A DNA stretch of 64,000 nt, taken from the NCBI RefSeq assembly GCF_965137005.1, contig NZ_CBCRXM010000005.1, positions 1-64,000 on the forward strand. The letters run 5' to 3'. The position numbers and the translations under genes were made by a program. This document shows, in pieces, positions 36,630 through 43,605 of the stretch. Source of the DNA: Sphingomonas_O antarctica (GTDB lineage Bacteria; Pseudomonadota; Alphaproteobacteria; Sphingomonadales; Sphingomonadaceae). Positions within the stretch are counted from its first letter, which is position 1. Each line of letters opens with the position of its first letter. Below the pieces are notes generated by a model. It searched no databases. It had not been told where the DNA came from and saw only the letters and a list, made by a program, of their open reading frames with translations.

Positions 36630-37898
36630 TCAGGCGGTGTTTATGGGCTTCGGGCTGATCGCGTCGACCGGCACTTCGAGCGTGTAGATGAACCCGGCGG
36701 GGTTATAATCGAGCTGCACGGCACCCTTTAGCTGTTGACCCAGCGACGACATCATCCGCGTTCCGAAACTTCGCCGCGTCGGTTCGTTGACGCGCGGGCC
36801 GCCGGTTTCGGTCCATAGAAAGCGAAGACGACCGTCATGCTGTTGCCAGGCGATGTGGACCTGGCCTTCCGGCACCGACAGCGCGCCGAACTTGGTGGTG
36901 TTGGTGCACAGCTCGTTGAGGGTCATCGCAAAGGCGATCACGGAGTTGGACGAAATCGGAATGGTGTCGCCGGTGATGACGAACCGGCCGCTGCCCTGAT
37001 CGAACGGTTCGATGGCGCTGCGCACGGTGCTTTCGATCGTCGCGTTGGACCAGCTGACCTGGATCAGCAGGTCGTGCGCGCGGCCAAGGGCTGCGAGCCG
37101 TCCGTCGATGGCGGCATTGGCGTGCGCCAGGCTGGTCGCGGTCCGGATGCTCTGATTGGCGATCGCGCTGACGGTGGCCAGCGTATTCTTGATCCGATGA
37201 TGCAATTCGGCGTGGATCAGATCCTGAAGCTTGTCGGCGGCTTCGCGTTCTTCGGCGTCGATACCGGCCTGGACGAGCAGCGCCTTGGCATCGATCCCGG
37301 CCTGTTCGAGCGCGAGTTTGAGGCTGTCGTTCTCGGTCGTCAACGCGTCCTGGAGCGGCTGGTTCTCGTCGATGATCAGCTGTTGTTTTTCGGTGTTGTT
37401 GACCGTTTCCAGATGCAGCGCCTGCGCATCGATGCCCGCCTGTTGCAGTTGATCGCGCAGATCGCGATTCTGTTCGGTCAGCGAAATGTCCGCCGATTGG
37501 AGCGACGGCACCACCTGCAACACCCCGGCACCGACCATATCCTGCAGCTGTGCGACCATATGGCCAGCCTCGACGGGCTTGGCGAAAAAGCGGCTGTCGG
37601 CTGGCTTGTCGGACTCGGTCGGCCGGACCTGGCCCGACACCAGGATGATCTTGATGTGCGGCCAGCGGTTGTGCACCGCATGCGCCAGCTTCAGCCCATC
37701 CATCGTTCCCGGCATCTGGATGTCGGTAAACAGCAACGACACATCGTCGCGCGATTCCAGAATCTCGATCGCTTCATCTGCGCTGACGGCTTCGAGCGGC
37801 ACGAACCCGGCGTCTTCGACAATGTCGACCGCGCGCATCCGCAGCAGCATTTCATCCTCGACCACCAAAACGATCGGGGAAAGTTCAGGTGTCGTCAT
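36630..37898 (-). CDS. Receiver domain fused to HWE/HisKA_2-type histidine kinase
   Basis: The 422-residue soluble protein has an N-terminal receiver (VLVVEDEMLL, LFTDIQMPG with the phospho-Asp, FFAKPVE). A Gln/Leu-rich linker follows that repeats QAGIDAQAL, QAGIDAKAL and QAGIDAEER. The kinase region has LHHRIKNTLATVSAIANQS with the phospho-His and ALTLNELCTNTTKFGAL as N-box. This is the receiver-kinase layout of sphingomonad signalling kinases, several of which feed PhyR, but a link to the PhyR locus here is only inference. The start at 37898 has AGGAAT upstream. Confidence 0.9.
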   Translation of the reverse strand: MTTPELSPIVLVVEDEMLLRMRAVDIVEDAGFVPLEAVSADEAIEILESRDDVSLLFTDIQMPGTMDGLKLAHAVHNRWPHIKIILVSGQVRPTESDKPADSRFFAKPVEAGHMVAQLQDMVGAGVLQVVPSLQSADISLTEQNRDLRDQLQQAGIDAQALHLETVNNTEKQQLIIDENQPLQDALTTENDSLKLALEQAGIDAKALLVQAGIDAEEREAADKLQDLIHAELHHRIKNTLATVSAIANQSIRTATSLAHANAAIDGRLAALGRAHDLLIQVSWSNATIESTVRSAIEPFDQGSGRFVITGDTIPISSNSVIAFAMTLNELCTNTTKFGALSVPEGQVHIAWQQHDGRLRFLWTETGGPRVNEPTRRSFGTRMMSSLGQQLKGAVQLDYNPAGFIYTLEVPVDAISPKPINTA

Positions 37899-38015
37899 TC
37901 GTGATTCCTTCGACCGCGCAGGTTTGTCAGCTTCGCTTTGTGACAAGTAACCGTCGGCGGCGAAAGCGCGACGTGTGACGTGCCCCCGCGCCGGCCGCCC
38001 CCCGTCATTGATCGA

Positions 38016-38276
38016 CTAACGGTGCGCGCTCCACGCCAAGCGACGGACGTCGCCGGTGATCAGACGGCCCTTAAAGGCTTTCCGGACGCGATCGGCAGCC
38101 GCGCCGGTGGTCATTACGACGCGGGTGCCGCCCGACAGCAGCGTCTCGATCGCACTGATCGGCAGCGACAGCTTGTCGCATTCGGCACGCACGTCGGCCT
38201 CGGTGCCCTGGATGTTGATGGCGCGGGATGACGGCACCTCGTTACGCATAGCGCTTTCCGACTGACGCCAGGTCAT
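38016..38276 (-). CDS. Hypothetical 86-aa protein, coupled to a 31-aa ORF
   Basis: I do not recognise this gene. The protein starts MTWRQSESAMRNEVPSS and has a central beta-alpha-like segment (AINIQGTEADVRAECDKLSLP), then SGGTRVVMTTGAAADRVRKAF and a basic C-terminus. There is no signal peptide or membrane segment. Its ATG overlaps the stop of the 31-residue ORF (ATGA), so translation of the two is probably coupled and both are controlled by the shared 5'-UTR element upstream. Confidence 0.55.
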   Translation of the reverse strand: MTWRQSESAMRNEVPSSRAINIQGTEADVRAECDKLSLPISAIETLLSGGTRVVMTTGAAADRVRKAFKGRLITGDVRRLAWSAHR

Positions 38277-38368
38277 GAGCAGGCGATCAGGAGCGTCGCG
38301 AGGCCGGCAGCCGTGCGGCTGGCGACCATGGCGAACCGATGGCGGGCCGAGAGGTTATTGAGGTCCAT
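38273..38368 (-). CDS. 31-residue ORF behind the shared 5'-UTR element
   Basis: The ORF runs from the ATG at 38368 to a TGA that overlaps the start of the next gene. The peptide is MDLNNLSARHRFAMVASR followed by a hydrophobic stretch (TAAGLATLLIACS), so one short membrane segment or an export signal is possible. GGGA lies upstream as ribosome site. The main support is the overlap with the next gene and the third copy of the shared element 21 nt upstream. Confidence 0.48.
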   Translation of the reverse strand: MDLNNLSARHRFAMVASRTAAGLATLLIACS

Positions 38369-38389
38369 GCGTTCGATCCCGAGATGTAA

Positions 38390-38412
38390 GCGGGAGCGCA
38401 ACGGTCTCTCAG
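38390..38412 (-). promoter_or_regulatory. Shared 5'-UTR element, copy 3 (upstream of the 31-aa ORF)
   Basis: On the minus strand the element reads ctgagagaccgttgcgctcccgc. The outer gtaagcg and cgcttac form a stem around it. TCCC can pair with the GGGA of the ribosome site before the ATG at 38368. It lies 83 nt downstream of the DUF2256 gene on the same strand. Confidence 0.6.
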
Positions 38413-38494
38413 GCGCAGACGCTTACCCGACGGGATGCTGCGATATGGCCATGTAGCACATCGCTGGCGTCTTTGACAGGATGTGGGGAGGTCG

Positions 38495-38644
38495 TCAGCC
38501 GCCATCCCTGCCGCCCTGTCCGCGGCACCGGTCGGAACAATATTTTACCTGGTCCCAATCGCGTTGCCATTTCTTGCGCCAGGCGAATGGACGCTGACAT
38601 GCGACGCAGATCCTGGTCGGCAGATTCGGTTTTTTATGCGCCAT
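38495..38644 (-). CDS. DUF2256 domain-containing protein (49 aa)
   Basis: The small zinc-ribbon-like protein begins MAHKKPNLPTRICVACQRPF and continues with AWRKKWQRDWDQVKYCSDRC. The two CxxC-type pairs (CVAC and YCSDRC) and the W-rich centre are the DUF2256 hallmark. Its function is unknown; it is often near photolyase-like genes in other bacteria, which are not seen here. An in-frame ATG nine codons upstream is possible. A decayed copy lies at 35543-35690. Confidence 0.87.
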   Translation of the reverse strand: MAHKKPNLPTRICVACQRPFAWRKKWQRDWDQVKYCSDRCRGQGGRDGG

Positions 38645-38748
38645 TTGCCGCCAACGCGCCGGGCGTGACATCGCGGCAACTTGTCATCGGGGCGGCGCGG
38701 CCATAAATTGCGGGCTTCCCGAAATCGATCACATCCCAAGGATTACCA

Positions 38749-39096
38749 TTGGCCTCGTTCAAAGTCCCCACGTTTCAAGACCGTACCGACGCAGCCGCCA
38801 AGGCCAAGCAAAAGGCGCTCGACCGGTTGAAGGCCAAGCCGCCCGTCGACGAGGCGCTGGCGGCGCAGCAGCGCGCGGCGTGGGAGCAGCGTCAGGCCGC
38901 GCTGGCCGAGGAACGCGCGGTCAAGGCCGCGGCGACCGCCGCCGCCAAGGCCGAAAAGGCGGCTGCCAAGGCCAAGGAGATTGCCGAAGCGGCGGCTGCG
39001 GCCGAGCTGAAGGCGGCGCGGTTGAAGCCGCCGAGCGCGGCGGAGATGAAGGCGGCGCGCGATGCCCGCTATGCGGCACGCCAGGCGCGGAAATAA
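38749..39096 (+). CDS. DUF6481 family protein (Ala/Lys-rich)
   Basis: The 115-residue protein begins with a TTG codon that has AAGGA 8 nt upstream. It starts FKVPTFQDRTDAAAKAKQKAL and then is nearly all Ala, Lys, Glu and Arg in long predicted helices, ending ARDARYAARQARK. The composition suggests a basic helical, perhaps nucleic-acid-binding, protein. The family is common in sphingomonads and has no known function. Confidence 0.78.
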   Translation: MASFKVPTFQDRTDAAAKAKQKALDRLKAKPPVDEALAAQQRAAWEQRQAALAEERAVKAAATAAAKAEKAAAKAKEIAEAAAAAELKAARLKPPSAAEMKAARDARYAARQARK

Positions 39097-39116
39097 CTTG
39101 GCCGCCAGCGGCCGCT

Positions 39117-39374
39117 ATGCCTGACGCTTACGAACATGGCCGCCGCGACGGATTGCGGCTGGCGCTGGCGGTGCTGGCGGCGGAAGAAGCCAAATGGGCG
39201 GCGCTGCTCGGCGACAGCCGGTCGGGCCGCACCAATTATACGCGCCAGGTCAGGCACAAGGCGCTGCAGGTGGCGCAGACGCGGGTGCAGACCGTACTCA
39301 ATCGATTGTCGCCCAAGGACGATCCGGCGGTGAGCGCCGAATTGCTGGCGGCGATCGCGGAGGCGGGGCTTTAG
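39117..39374 (+). CDS. Hypothetical 85-aa helical protein
   Basis: The protein starts at the ATG at 39117 (MPDAYEHGRRDGLRLALAV) 20 nt after the DUF6481 gene and is predicted to be mostly helical, with no membrane segment. It has no domain that I recognise. The longer frame back to 38880 would overlap DUF6481 and is rejected. It converges with SURF1, sharing TTAG. It probably forms an operon with the DUF6481 gene. Confidence 0.62.
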   Translation: MPDAYEHGRRDGLRLALAVLAAEEAKWAALLGDSRSGRTNYTRQVRHKALQVAQTRVQTVLNRLSPKDDPAVSAELLAAIAEAGL

Positions 39375-39946
39375 GCCGCCTTCCGGCGGCGCAGGGCGAG
39401 CAGATAGGTCCCGACCGCCAGCGCAGCGAAGATGAACCACTGCACCGCATAAGCGCGGTGATTGTTGGGGATTTCGTCGAGCGACGGCGGTGCGCTGGGC
39501 TTCAGGCCCGGCGCCGGGGTGGTCGCGACGAGGCGATAGACGTGCTTGGTGTCGGGGGCGAGACGCCCTTCGACCGGGCCACCGCTCCACACTGGATTTT
39601 TGGCATCGCGTGACCATCCGGCATCGACCGACAGGCCCGGCCCTTCGGCACCGGTGGCGCAGCGCGCGATGTGGCTCCAGCCGGCTTGATCGGCGGTGTT
39701 GCGCCCGGCCTTGGCCTCCCAGCCGGTGACGCGCAGGCAATAGCCGCTGGCCCGGCGGAACAGCGGCGGGTTCTTCGCGTCGGGAACATTGGGCAGCGCG
39801 ATTGCGGGGAGGTTGGTGTTGGCCGCGTAAGTCGCCAGCAGCCCTTCCTTCCACCGTGCGCGGTGCAACTGCCATAGGCCGAGCCAGATCATCCCGGCGG
39901 CGGCGAGCGCGACAACGATCGTCGGGATCAGCGGCAGGCGTTTCAC
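39371..39946 (-). CDS. SURF1 family cytochrome oxidase assembly protein
   Basis: The 191-residue protein has two membrane helices, at residues 5-25 (LIPTIVVALAAAGMIWLGLWQLHR) and near the C-terminus (AVQWFIFAALAVGTYLLALRRR), with the periplasmic domain between. This is the SURF1 layout, and GLWQLHRARWKEGLL is the family start motif. SURF1 helps insert heme a into subunit I of aa3 oxidases. It starts with a GTG overlapping the DUF983 stop. Confidence 0.9.
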   Translation of the reverse strand: MKRLPLIPTIVVALAAAGMIWLGLWQLHRARWKEGLLATYAANTNLPAIALPNVPDAKNPPLFRRASGYCLRVTGWEAKAGRNTADQAGWSHIARCATGAEGPGLSVDAGWSRDAKNPVWSGGPVEGRLAPDTKHVYRLVATTPAPGLKPSAPPSLDEIPNNHRAYAVQWFIFAALAVGTYLLALRRRKAA

Positions 39947-40269
39947 TTGATCCGCCCTTCGCGCGCGGCGTTGCGATATTCGCTGGCAATCAGTGCAGAC
40001 TTGGCGATGCGCAGACCCCAGACGACCAGCGCCAGCGACAGCGCGGGCCAGATCAGCGCGTGAACCCACCAGGGCGGGCTTGCCGCCAGTTCAAGCGCAA
40101 TCGCGCCGACGACGATCGCCGTGCCGATGATCAACGTGAGGAATGCGGCGGGGCCGTCACCGACGTTGAAAGCGGTGAAGTCCAGGCCGCACGCGCTGCA
40201 GCTTTCGGCGAATGCGATCAGCCCTTTGAACAGGGTCTTGGCGCCGCAGCGCGGGCAGTTGCCGCTCAC
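39943..40269 (-). CDS. DUF983 family zinc-ribbon membrane protein
   Basis: The 108-residue protein has an N-terminal zinc ribbon (GNCPRCGAKTLFKG and ESCSACGLDF) and two membrane helices (AFLTLIIGTAIVVGAIALEL and ALIWPALSLALVVWGLRIA). It is a regular part of alphaproteobacterial cox clusters between coxC and SURF1, role unknown. I chose the GTG at 40269 because the 29 codons before it come from the inverted repeat. Confidence 0.87.
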   Translation of the reverse strand: MSGNCPRCGAKTLFKGLIAFAESCSACGLDFTAFNVGDGPAAFLTLIIGTAIVVGAIALELAASPPWWVHALIWPALSLALVVWGLRIAKSALIASEYRNAAREGRIK

Positions 40270-40276
40270 GATCCAC

Positions 40277-40390
40277 CGTTCGTGCTGAGGAGGGGCTGGG
40301 CCTGTCGAAGACCCGTCTCGAAGCACCAGTGCAGCTCCGGCCCTTCGAGACGCCATTTCGACAAGCTCAATGGCTCCTCAGGGCGAACGG
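40277..40390. repeat. Nested inverted repeat between coxC and DUF983 (MITE-like)
   Basis: Outer arms of 17 bp (ccgttcgtgctgaggag and ctcctcagggcgaacgg, 15 of 17 matched) enclose inner arms cgtctcgaag and ccttcgagacg. The element of about 114 bp contains the sphingomonad repeat cgacaagctcaatggctc. It sits within the cox cluster transcript, where it would fold into a long hairpin. Confidence 0.75.
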
Positions 40391-40399
40391 AATAGCGTG

Positions 40400-41236
40400 T
40401 CAGCCGCCGTGGATCGGCGCGCCCCAGCCGCCCCAGACATAGATGCTGATGAACAGGAACAGCCACACCACATCGACGAAATGCCAGTACCAGGCGGCGG
40501 CTTCGAAACCGAAATGCTGGCGCGGGGTGAAGTCGCCATTGTACGTGCGCTTGAGGCAGACGGCGAGGAAGATGGTGCCGACGAGGACGTGGAAGCCGTG
40601 GAAGCCGGTCGCCATGAAGAACGCTGCGCCGTAGTTCAGCCCTTTGAACGCGAATGGCGCATGGGCATATTCCCACGCCTGAATGCAGCTGAACAATGCG
40701 CCGAGGCCGATGGTCCACCACAGGCCGGCCTTCAGCCCCTGACGATTGCCGTGAATCAGTGCGTGATGCGCGTACGTCACCGTGGTGCCCGAGCACAGCA
40801 GGATCAGCGTGTTGAGCAAGGGGAAGGCGAACGGATCGAGCACTTCGACGCCCTTGGGCGGCCAATGTCCGCCGACGACATCGACCGTCGAGGGGAAGAG
40901 CGAGAAATCGAACCACGCCCAGAACCAGCCGACGAAGAACATCACTTCGGACGCGATGAACAGGATCATGCCATAGCGCAGATGCAGCTGGACGACCGGC
41001 GTATGGTCGCCCGATTTGGCTTCGCGAACCACGTTGGTCCACCACTGCAGCATGGTGTACAGCACCGCGGCGAGGCCGATGAAAAAGACCCAGCCGCCGC
41101 CATTCGGATGGCCGACATGCCCGCCATGCATCCACATGATGCCGCCCGCCGCCATCGTCAGCGCAGAAAATGCGCCGATGATCGGCATCGGATCGGGAGC
41201 GAGGATGTGGTAATCGTGGTTCTTGGCGCCGGACAT
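40400..41236 (-). CDS. coxC: Cytochrome c oxidase subunit III
   Basis: The 278-residue membrane protein has seven predicted helices and the characteristic segments SEVMFFVGWFWAWF and HFVDVVWLFLFISIYVWGG. Subunit III stabilises the aa3-type oxidase. It lies between ctaG and DUF983 in the same direction. Subunits I and II are not in the window. Confidence 0.96.
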   Translation of the reverse strand: MSGAKNHDYHILAPDPMPIIGAFSALTMAAGGIMWMHGGHVGHPNGGGWVFFIGLAAVLYTMLQWWTNVVREAKSGDHTPVVQLHLRYGMILFIASEVMFFVGWFWAWFDFSLFPSTVDVVGGHWPPKGVEVLDPFAFPLLNTLILLCSGTTVTYAHHALIHGNRQGLKAGLWWTIGLGALFSCIQAWEYAHAPFAFKGLNYGAAFFMATGFHGFHVLVGTIFLAVCLKRTYNGDFTPRQHFGFEAAAWYWHFVDVVWLFLFISIYVWGGWGAPIHGG

Positions 41237-41271
41237 GGTCTTACCCTGTAGTTGCGTTTGTTGAGTCCGCC

Positions 41272-41823
41272 CTAACCAGCCTTGGGTTGGTCGGCAACGG
41301 GATAGAAGGTGTAGCTGAGCGTGATTTCCGACACGTCGTTGGCGTCGGGATCGTCCAGAATCTTGGGATCGACGTAATAGATCACCGGCATCCGCGCGGT
41401 TTCACCGGGCGCCAGCGTTTGCTGGGTGAAGCAGAAACACTGGATCTTGGTGAAATATTTGCCCGCCTGAACCGGGGTGACGTTGAACGTCGCGGTGCCG
41501 GTGACGGGTCGCGAACCGTTGTTGTGCGCGATGAAGATCGCCTGTTCGCGCTCACCGATGGTCACGCCCTGAGTCTCTTCCTCGGGCTTGAACGACCAGG
41601 GGATGCCGGGGGCGTGATTGGCGTCGAAGCGGATCGTCATCGTCCGGCCGGTCACTGCGCCGGGGGCACGAAGCCCGCGCTGAGTGGTGCCGTTGAGCCC
41701 CGTCGCCTGACAGAACAGGCGATAGAGCGGGACGCTGGCAAAACCGAGGCCGACCATCGCCAGCGCGATCGCCGCCAGCATCATCGCCGTGCGCTGTTTG
41801 GGATCGCGCGCCAGCACGTTCAT
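41272..41823 (-). CDS. ctaG: Cytochrome c oxidase assembly protein CtaG (Cox11-like)
   Basis: The 183-residue protein has one N-terminal membrane helix (AMMLAAIALAMVGLGFASVPLY) and a periplasmic Cox11 domain with the copper-binding segment IQCFCFTQQTL. It delivers copper to the CuB site of subunit I. The ATG at 41823 overlaps the stop of the 40-aa gene. The longer frame to 41871 is rejected. Confidence 0.95.
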   Translation of the reverse strand: MNVLARDPKQRTAMMLAAIALAMVGLGFASVPLYRLFCQATGLNGTTQRGLRAPGAVTGRTMTIRFDANHAPGIPWSFKPEEETQGVTIGEREQAIFIAHNNGSRPVTGTATFNVTPVQAGKYFTKIQCFCFTQQTLAPGETARMPVIYYVDPKILDDPDANDVSEITLSYTFYPVADQPKAG

Positions 41824-41942
41824 CCCGGATGCCCGATCCGCGCCAGAGTGATGAAATAGAATAAGGCGCACATCGCGATCAGGGCGATGGCCGTGGCGAT
41901 CGAGCGTCCCTTGCGGCGGCGGTTGAACTCGGGGTCAGTCAT
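41820..41942 (-). CDS. Small cox-cluster membrane protein (40 aa)
   Basis: The 40-residue protein reads MTDPEFNRRRKGRS, then one membrane helix (IATAIALIAMCALFYFITLARI). It overlaps both ctaB upstream and ctaG downstream by ATGA, so it is translated as part of the unit. Alphaproteobacterial cox clusters often have a tiny CoxF-like or hypothetical membrane protein at this place. Its role is unknown. Confidence 0.75.
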   Translation of the reverse strand: MTDPEFNRRRKGRSIATAIALIAMCALFYFITLARIGHPG

Positions 41943-42829
41943 ACGAATTTGTCCACGACGAGCGCCGCGAACAGCGCGAAAAGATAGATGATCGAATATT
42001 TGAACAGCCCGCGATCGGCCCGTGGCACCCGGCGCCACACCCGCACCGAAAGCAGGAAAAAGGCGGATGTGAGGACAACCGCAATGCCGGCATACAGCGC
42101 CCCGGCCATCCCGATCACCGGCGGGATCAGCGCGCAGACGGCCATAGGAATAGTGTACAGCACGATCTGCCGCCGCGTCGCGACTTCGCCCGCGACATTG
42201 GGCAGCATCGGAATGCCCGCCGCTTCGTAATCGGCCTCCATGAACAGCGCCAGCGCCCAGAAATGCGGCGGCGTCCAGAAGAAGATCAGCAGGAACAGGA
42301 TGACCGGCAGCATGCTGACCTGGCCCGTCGCCGCGACCCAGCCGATCAACGGCGGGAAGGCGCCGGCGGCTCCGCCGATAACGATGTTCTGCGGCGTGCG
42401 CGGTTTGAGCCAGATGGTGTAGACCACCGCGTAGAAAAAGATCGAAAACGCCAGAATCGCCGCCGCCAGCCAATTGAGCGCAAGGCCCATGGTCAGCACG
42501 GCGAAGCTGCCGAGGCCGACGCCGAAATGCAGCGCGGCCTGCCGTTCCATCCGCCCGCCGGGCAACGGCCGTTTGGCGGTGCGTTTCATCTTGGCGTCGA
42601 GATCGGCTTCCCACCACATGTTGAGCGCGCCCGACGCGCCGGCAGCCAGCGCGATGGTGAGGATCGCAGTGAAGGCAAGCGCGAAGGGCAGATGCACCGG
42701 CGCGACCAGCAGGCCGCAAATCGCGGTAAACACGACGAGCGTCATCACGCGCGGCTTGGTCAGCGCGAGGAAATCGCGCCAATCGGCGGGGAGGGCTGGA
42801 GTGGCGAGGGTGCTCACGCCCGCGCCCAT
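41939..42829 (-). CDS. ctaB: Heme o synthase (protoheme IX farnesyltransferase)
   Basis: The 296-residue UbiA-type prenyltransferase makes heme o from protoheme, the first step to heme a. It has eight to nine helices and the substrate motif NMWWEADLDAKMKRTAKRPLP, with the Asp-rich DxxxD set. It heads the preserved part of the cox unit; the usual upstream coxB and coxA are absent, with an EEP-family gene 7 nt upstream instead. A GTG at 42817 is an alternative start. Confidence 0.95.
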   Translation of the reverse strand: MGAGVSTLATPALPADWRDFLALTKPRVMTLVVFTAICGLLVAPVHLPFALAFTAILTIALAAGASGALNMWWEADLDAKMKRTAKRPLPGGRMERQAALHFGVGLGSFAVLTMGLALNWLAAAILAFSIFFYAVVYTIWLKPRTPQNIVIGGAAGAFPPLIGWVAATGQVSMLPVILFLLIFFWTPPHFWALALFMEADYEAAGIPMLPNVAGEVATRRQIVLYTIPMAVCALIPPVIGMAGALYAGIAVVLTSAFFLLSVRVWRRVPRADRGLFKYSIIYLFALFAALVVDKFV

Positions 42830-42836
42830 AGAGGCT

Positions 42837-43529
42837 TTAGTCCGGCTCGACCACTGCCCAGATCGGAAGGTGGTCGCTGGCGTGGCGGGTCTTGAGGCTG
42901 TGATGCACGCCCGCCTGTGTTACTTTCAGTCCGCCGCCGACCATGATCCGGTCGAGTCGCGCCATCGGGCGGCGCGCGTGAAAGCTGGGGCCGGTCGCCG
43001 CCATGCGATAGCTGTGTGCGAAATCGCGGAGGCAGCCGCCGGTCTGAGTCCATTCGTTGAGGTCGCCCATCAGCACCACGGGCATTTTGTCGCGCGTATC
43101 GACGGCATCGATGATCGCGCGCGCCTGACGCCGCCGCTGCAGGCCCGACAGATCGAGGTGCATGCCGACGACGCGGAACGGCGCACCGGCGATTTCGAGA
43201 TCGGCGATGACCGCGCCGCGCGGTTCGATGGTCGGCAAATCGATATGCGCATGTGCGGTAATCTCGATGTCGCGCCGGACGAGGATGGCATTGCCGTGCC
43301 AGCCGATGCCGCCATCGCGGGGGCTGAGCGGCACGTGCCGATATGGGGTGCAGCGCGCGATCAGTTCGGGCGGCAGCGCGGCTTCCTTTGCGCCGAAGCG
43401 GCGGTCGGCCTCCTGCAAGGCGATCACATCGGCATCGATTTCGTTGAGCACGTCGAGGATGCGTTCGGGACGGCGCAGGCGATCGGTGCCGACGCCTTTG
43501 CGCATATTGTAGCTGGCGACCTTGATCAT
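42837..43529 (-). CDS. Endonuclease/exonuclease/phosphatase family protein
   Basis: The 230-residue protein has the EEP fold motifs: VASYNMRKG with Asn, IALQEADRR with the metal Glu, GMHLDLSG, GDLNEW and the C-terminal SDHLPI. It could be a nuclease, a phospholipase-like or a phosphodiester hydrolase; the substrate is not clear. It lacks a signal peptide. It is directly upstream of ctaB, so cotranscription is possible. It is divergent from argS. Confidence 0.88.
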   Translation of the reverse strand: MIKVASYNMRKGVGTDRLRRPERILDVLNEIDADVIALQEADRRFGAKEAALPPELIARCTPYRHVPLSPRDGGIGWHGNAILVRRDIEITAHAHIDLPTIEPRGAVIADLEIAGAPFRVVGMHLDLSGLQRRRQARAIIDAVDTRDKMPVVLMGDLNEWTQTGGCLRDFAHSYRMAATGPSFHARRPMARLDRIMVGGGLKVTQAGVHHSLKTRHASDHLPIWAVVEPD

Positions 43530-43605
43530 GCGGGGGGCGTCGTAGCAGAGTTCACGATCACCGCCATTGCCGCTAAGCGCGTCGAAACTGTCACCGGAAT
43601 TTGAA

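Noticed and set aside
38409..38600. 63-residue minus-strand ORF (shifted frame) over the DUF2256 gene
   Set aside because: Out of frame with the conserved zinc-ribbon protein. The similarity to the ORF at 35532-35771 is explained by the DUF2256 duplication.
40277..40390. Nested inverted repeat as a simple terminator
   Set aside because: It has no T-run after the stem, is over 100 bp long, and shares its core with a dispersed repeat found elsewhere in the window, so a mobile-type repeat is the better reading.
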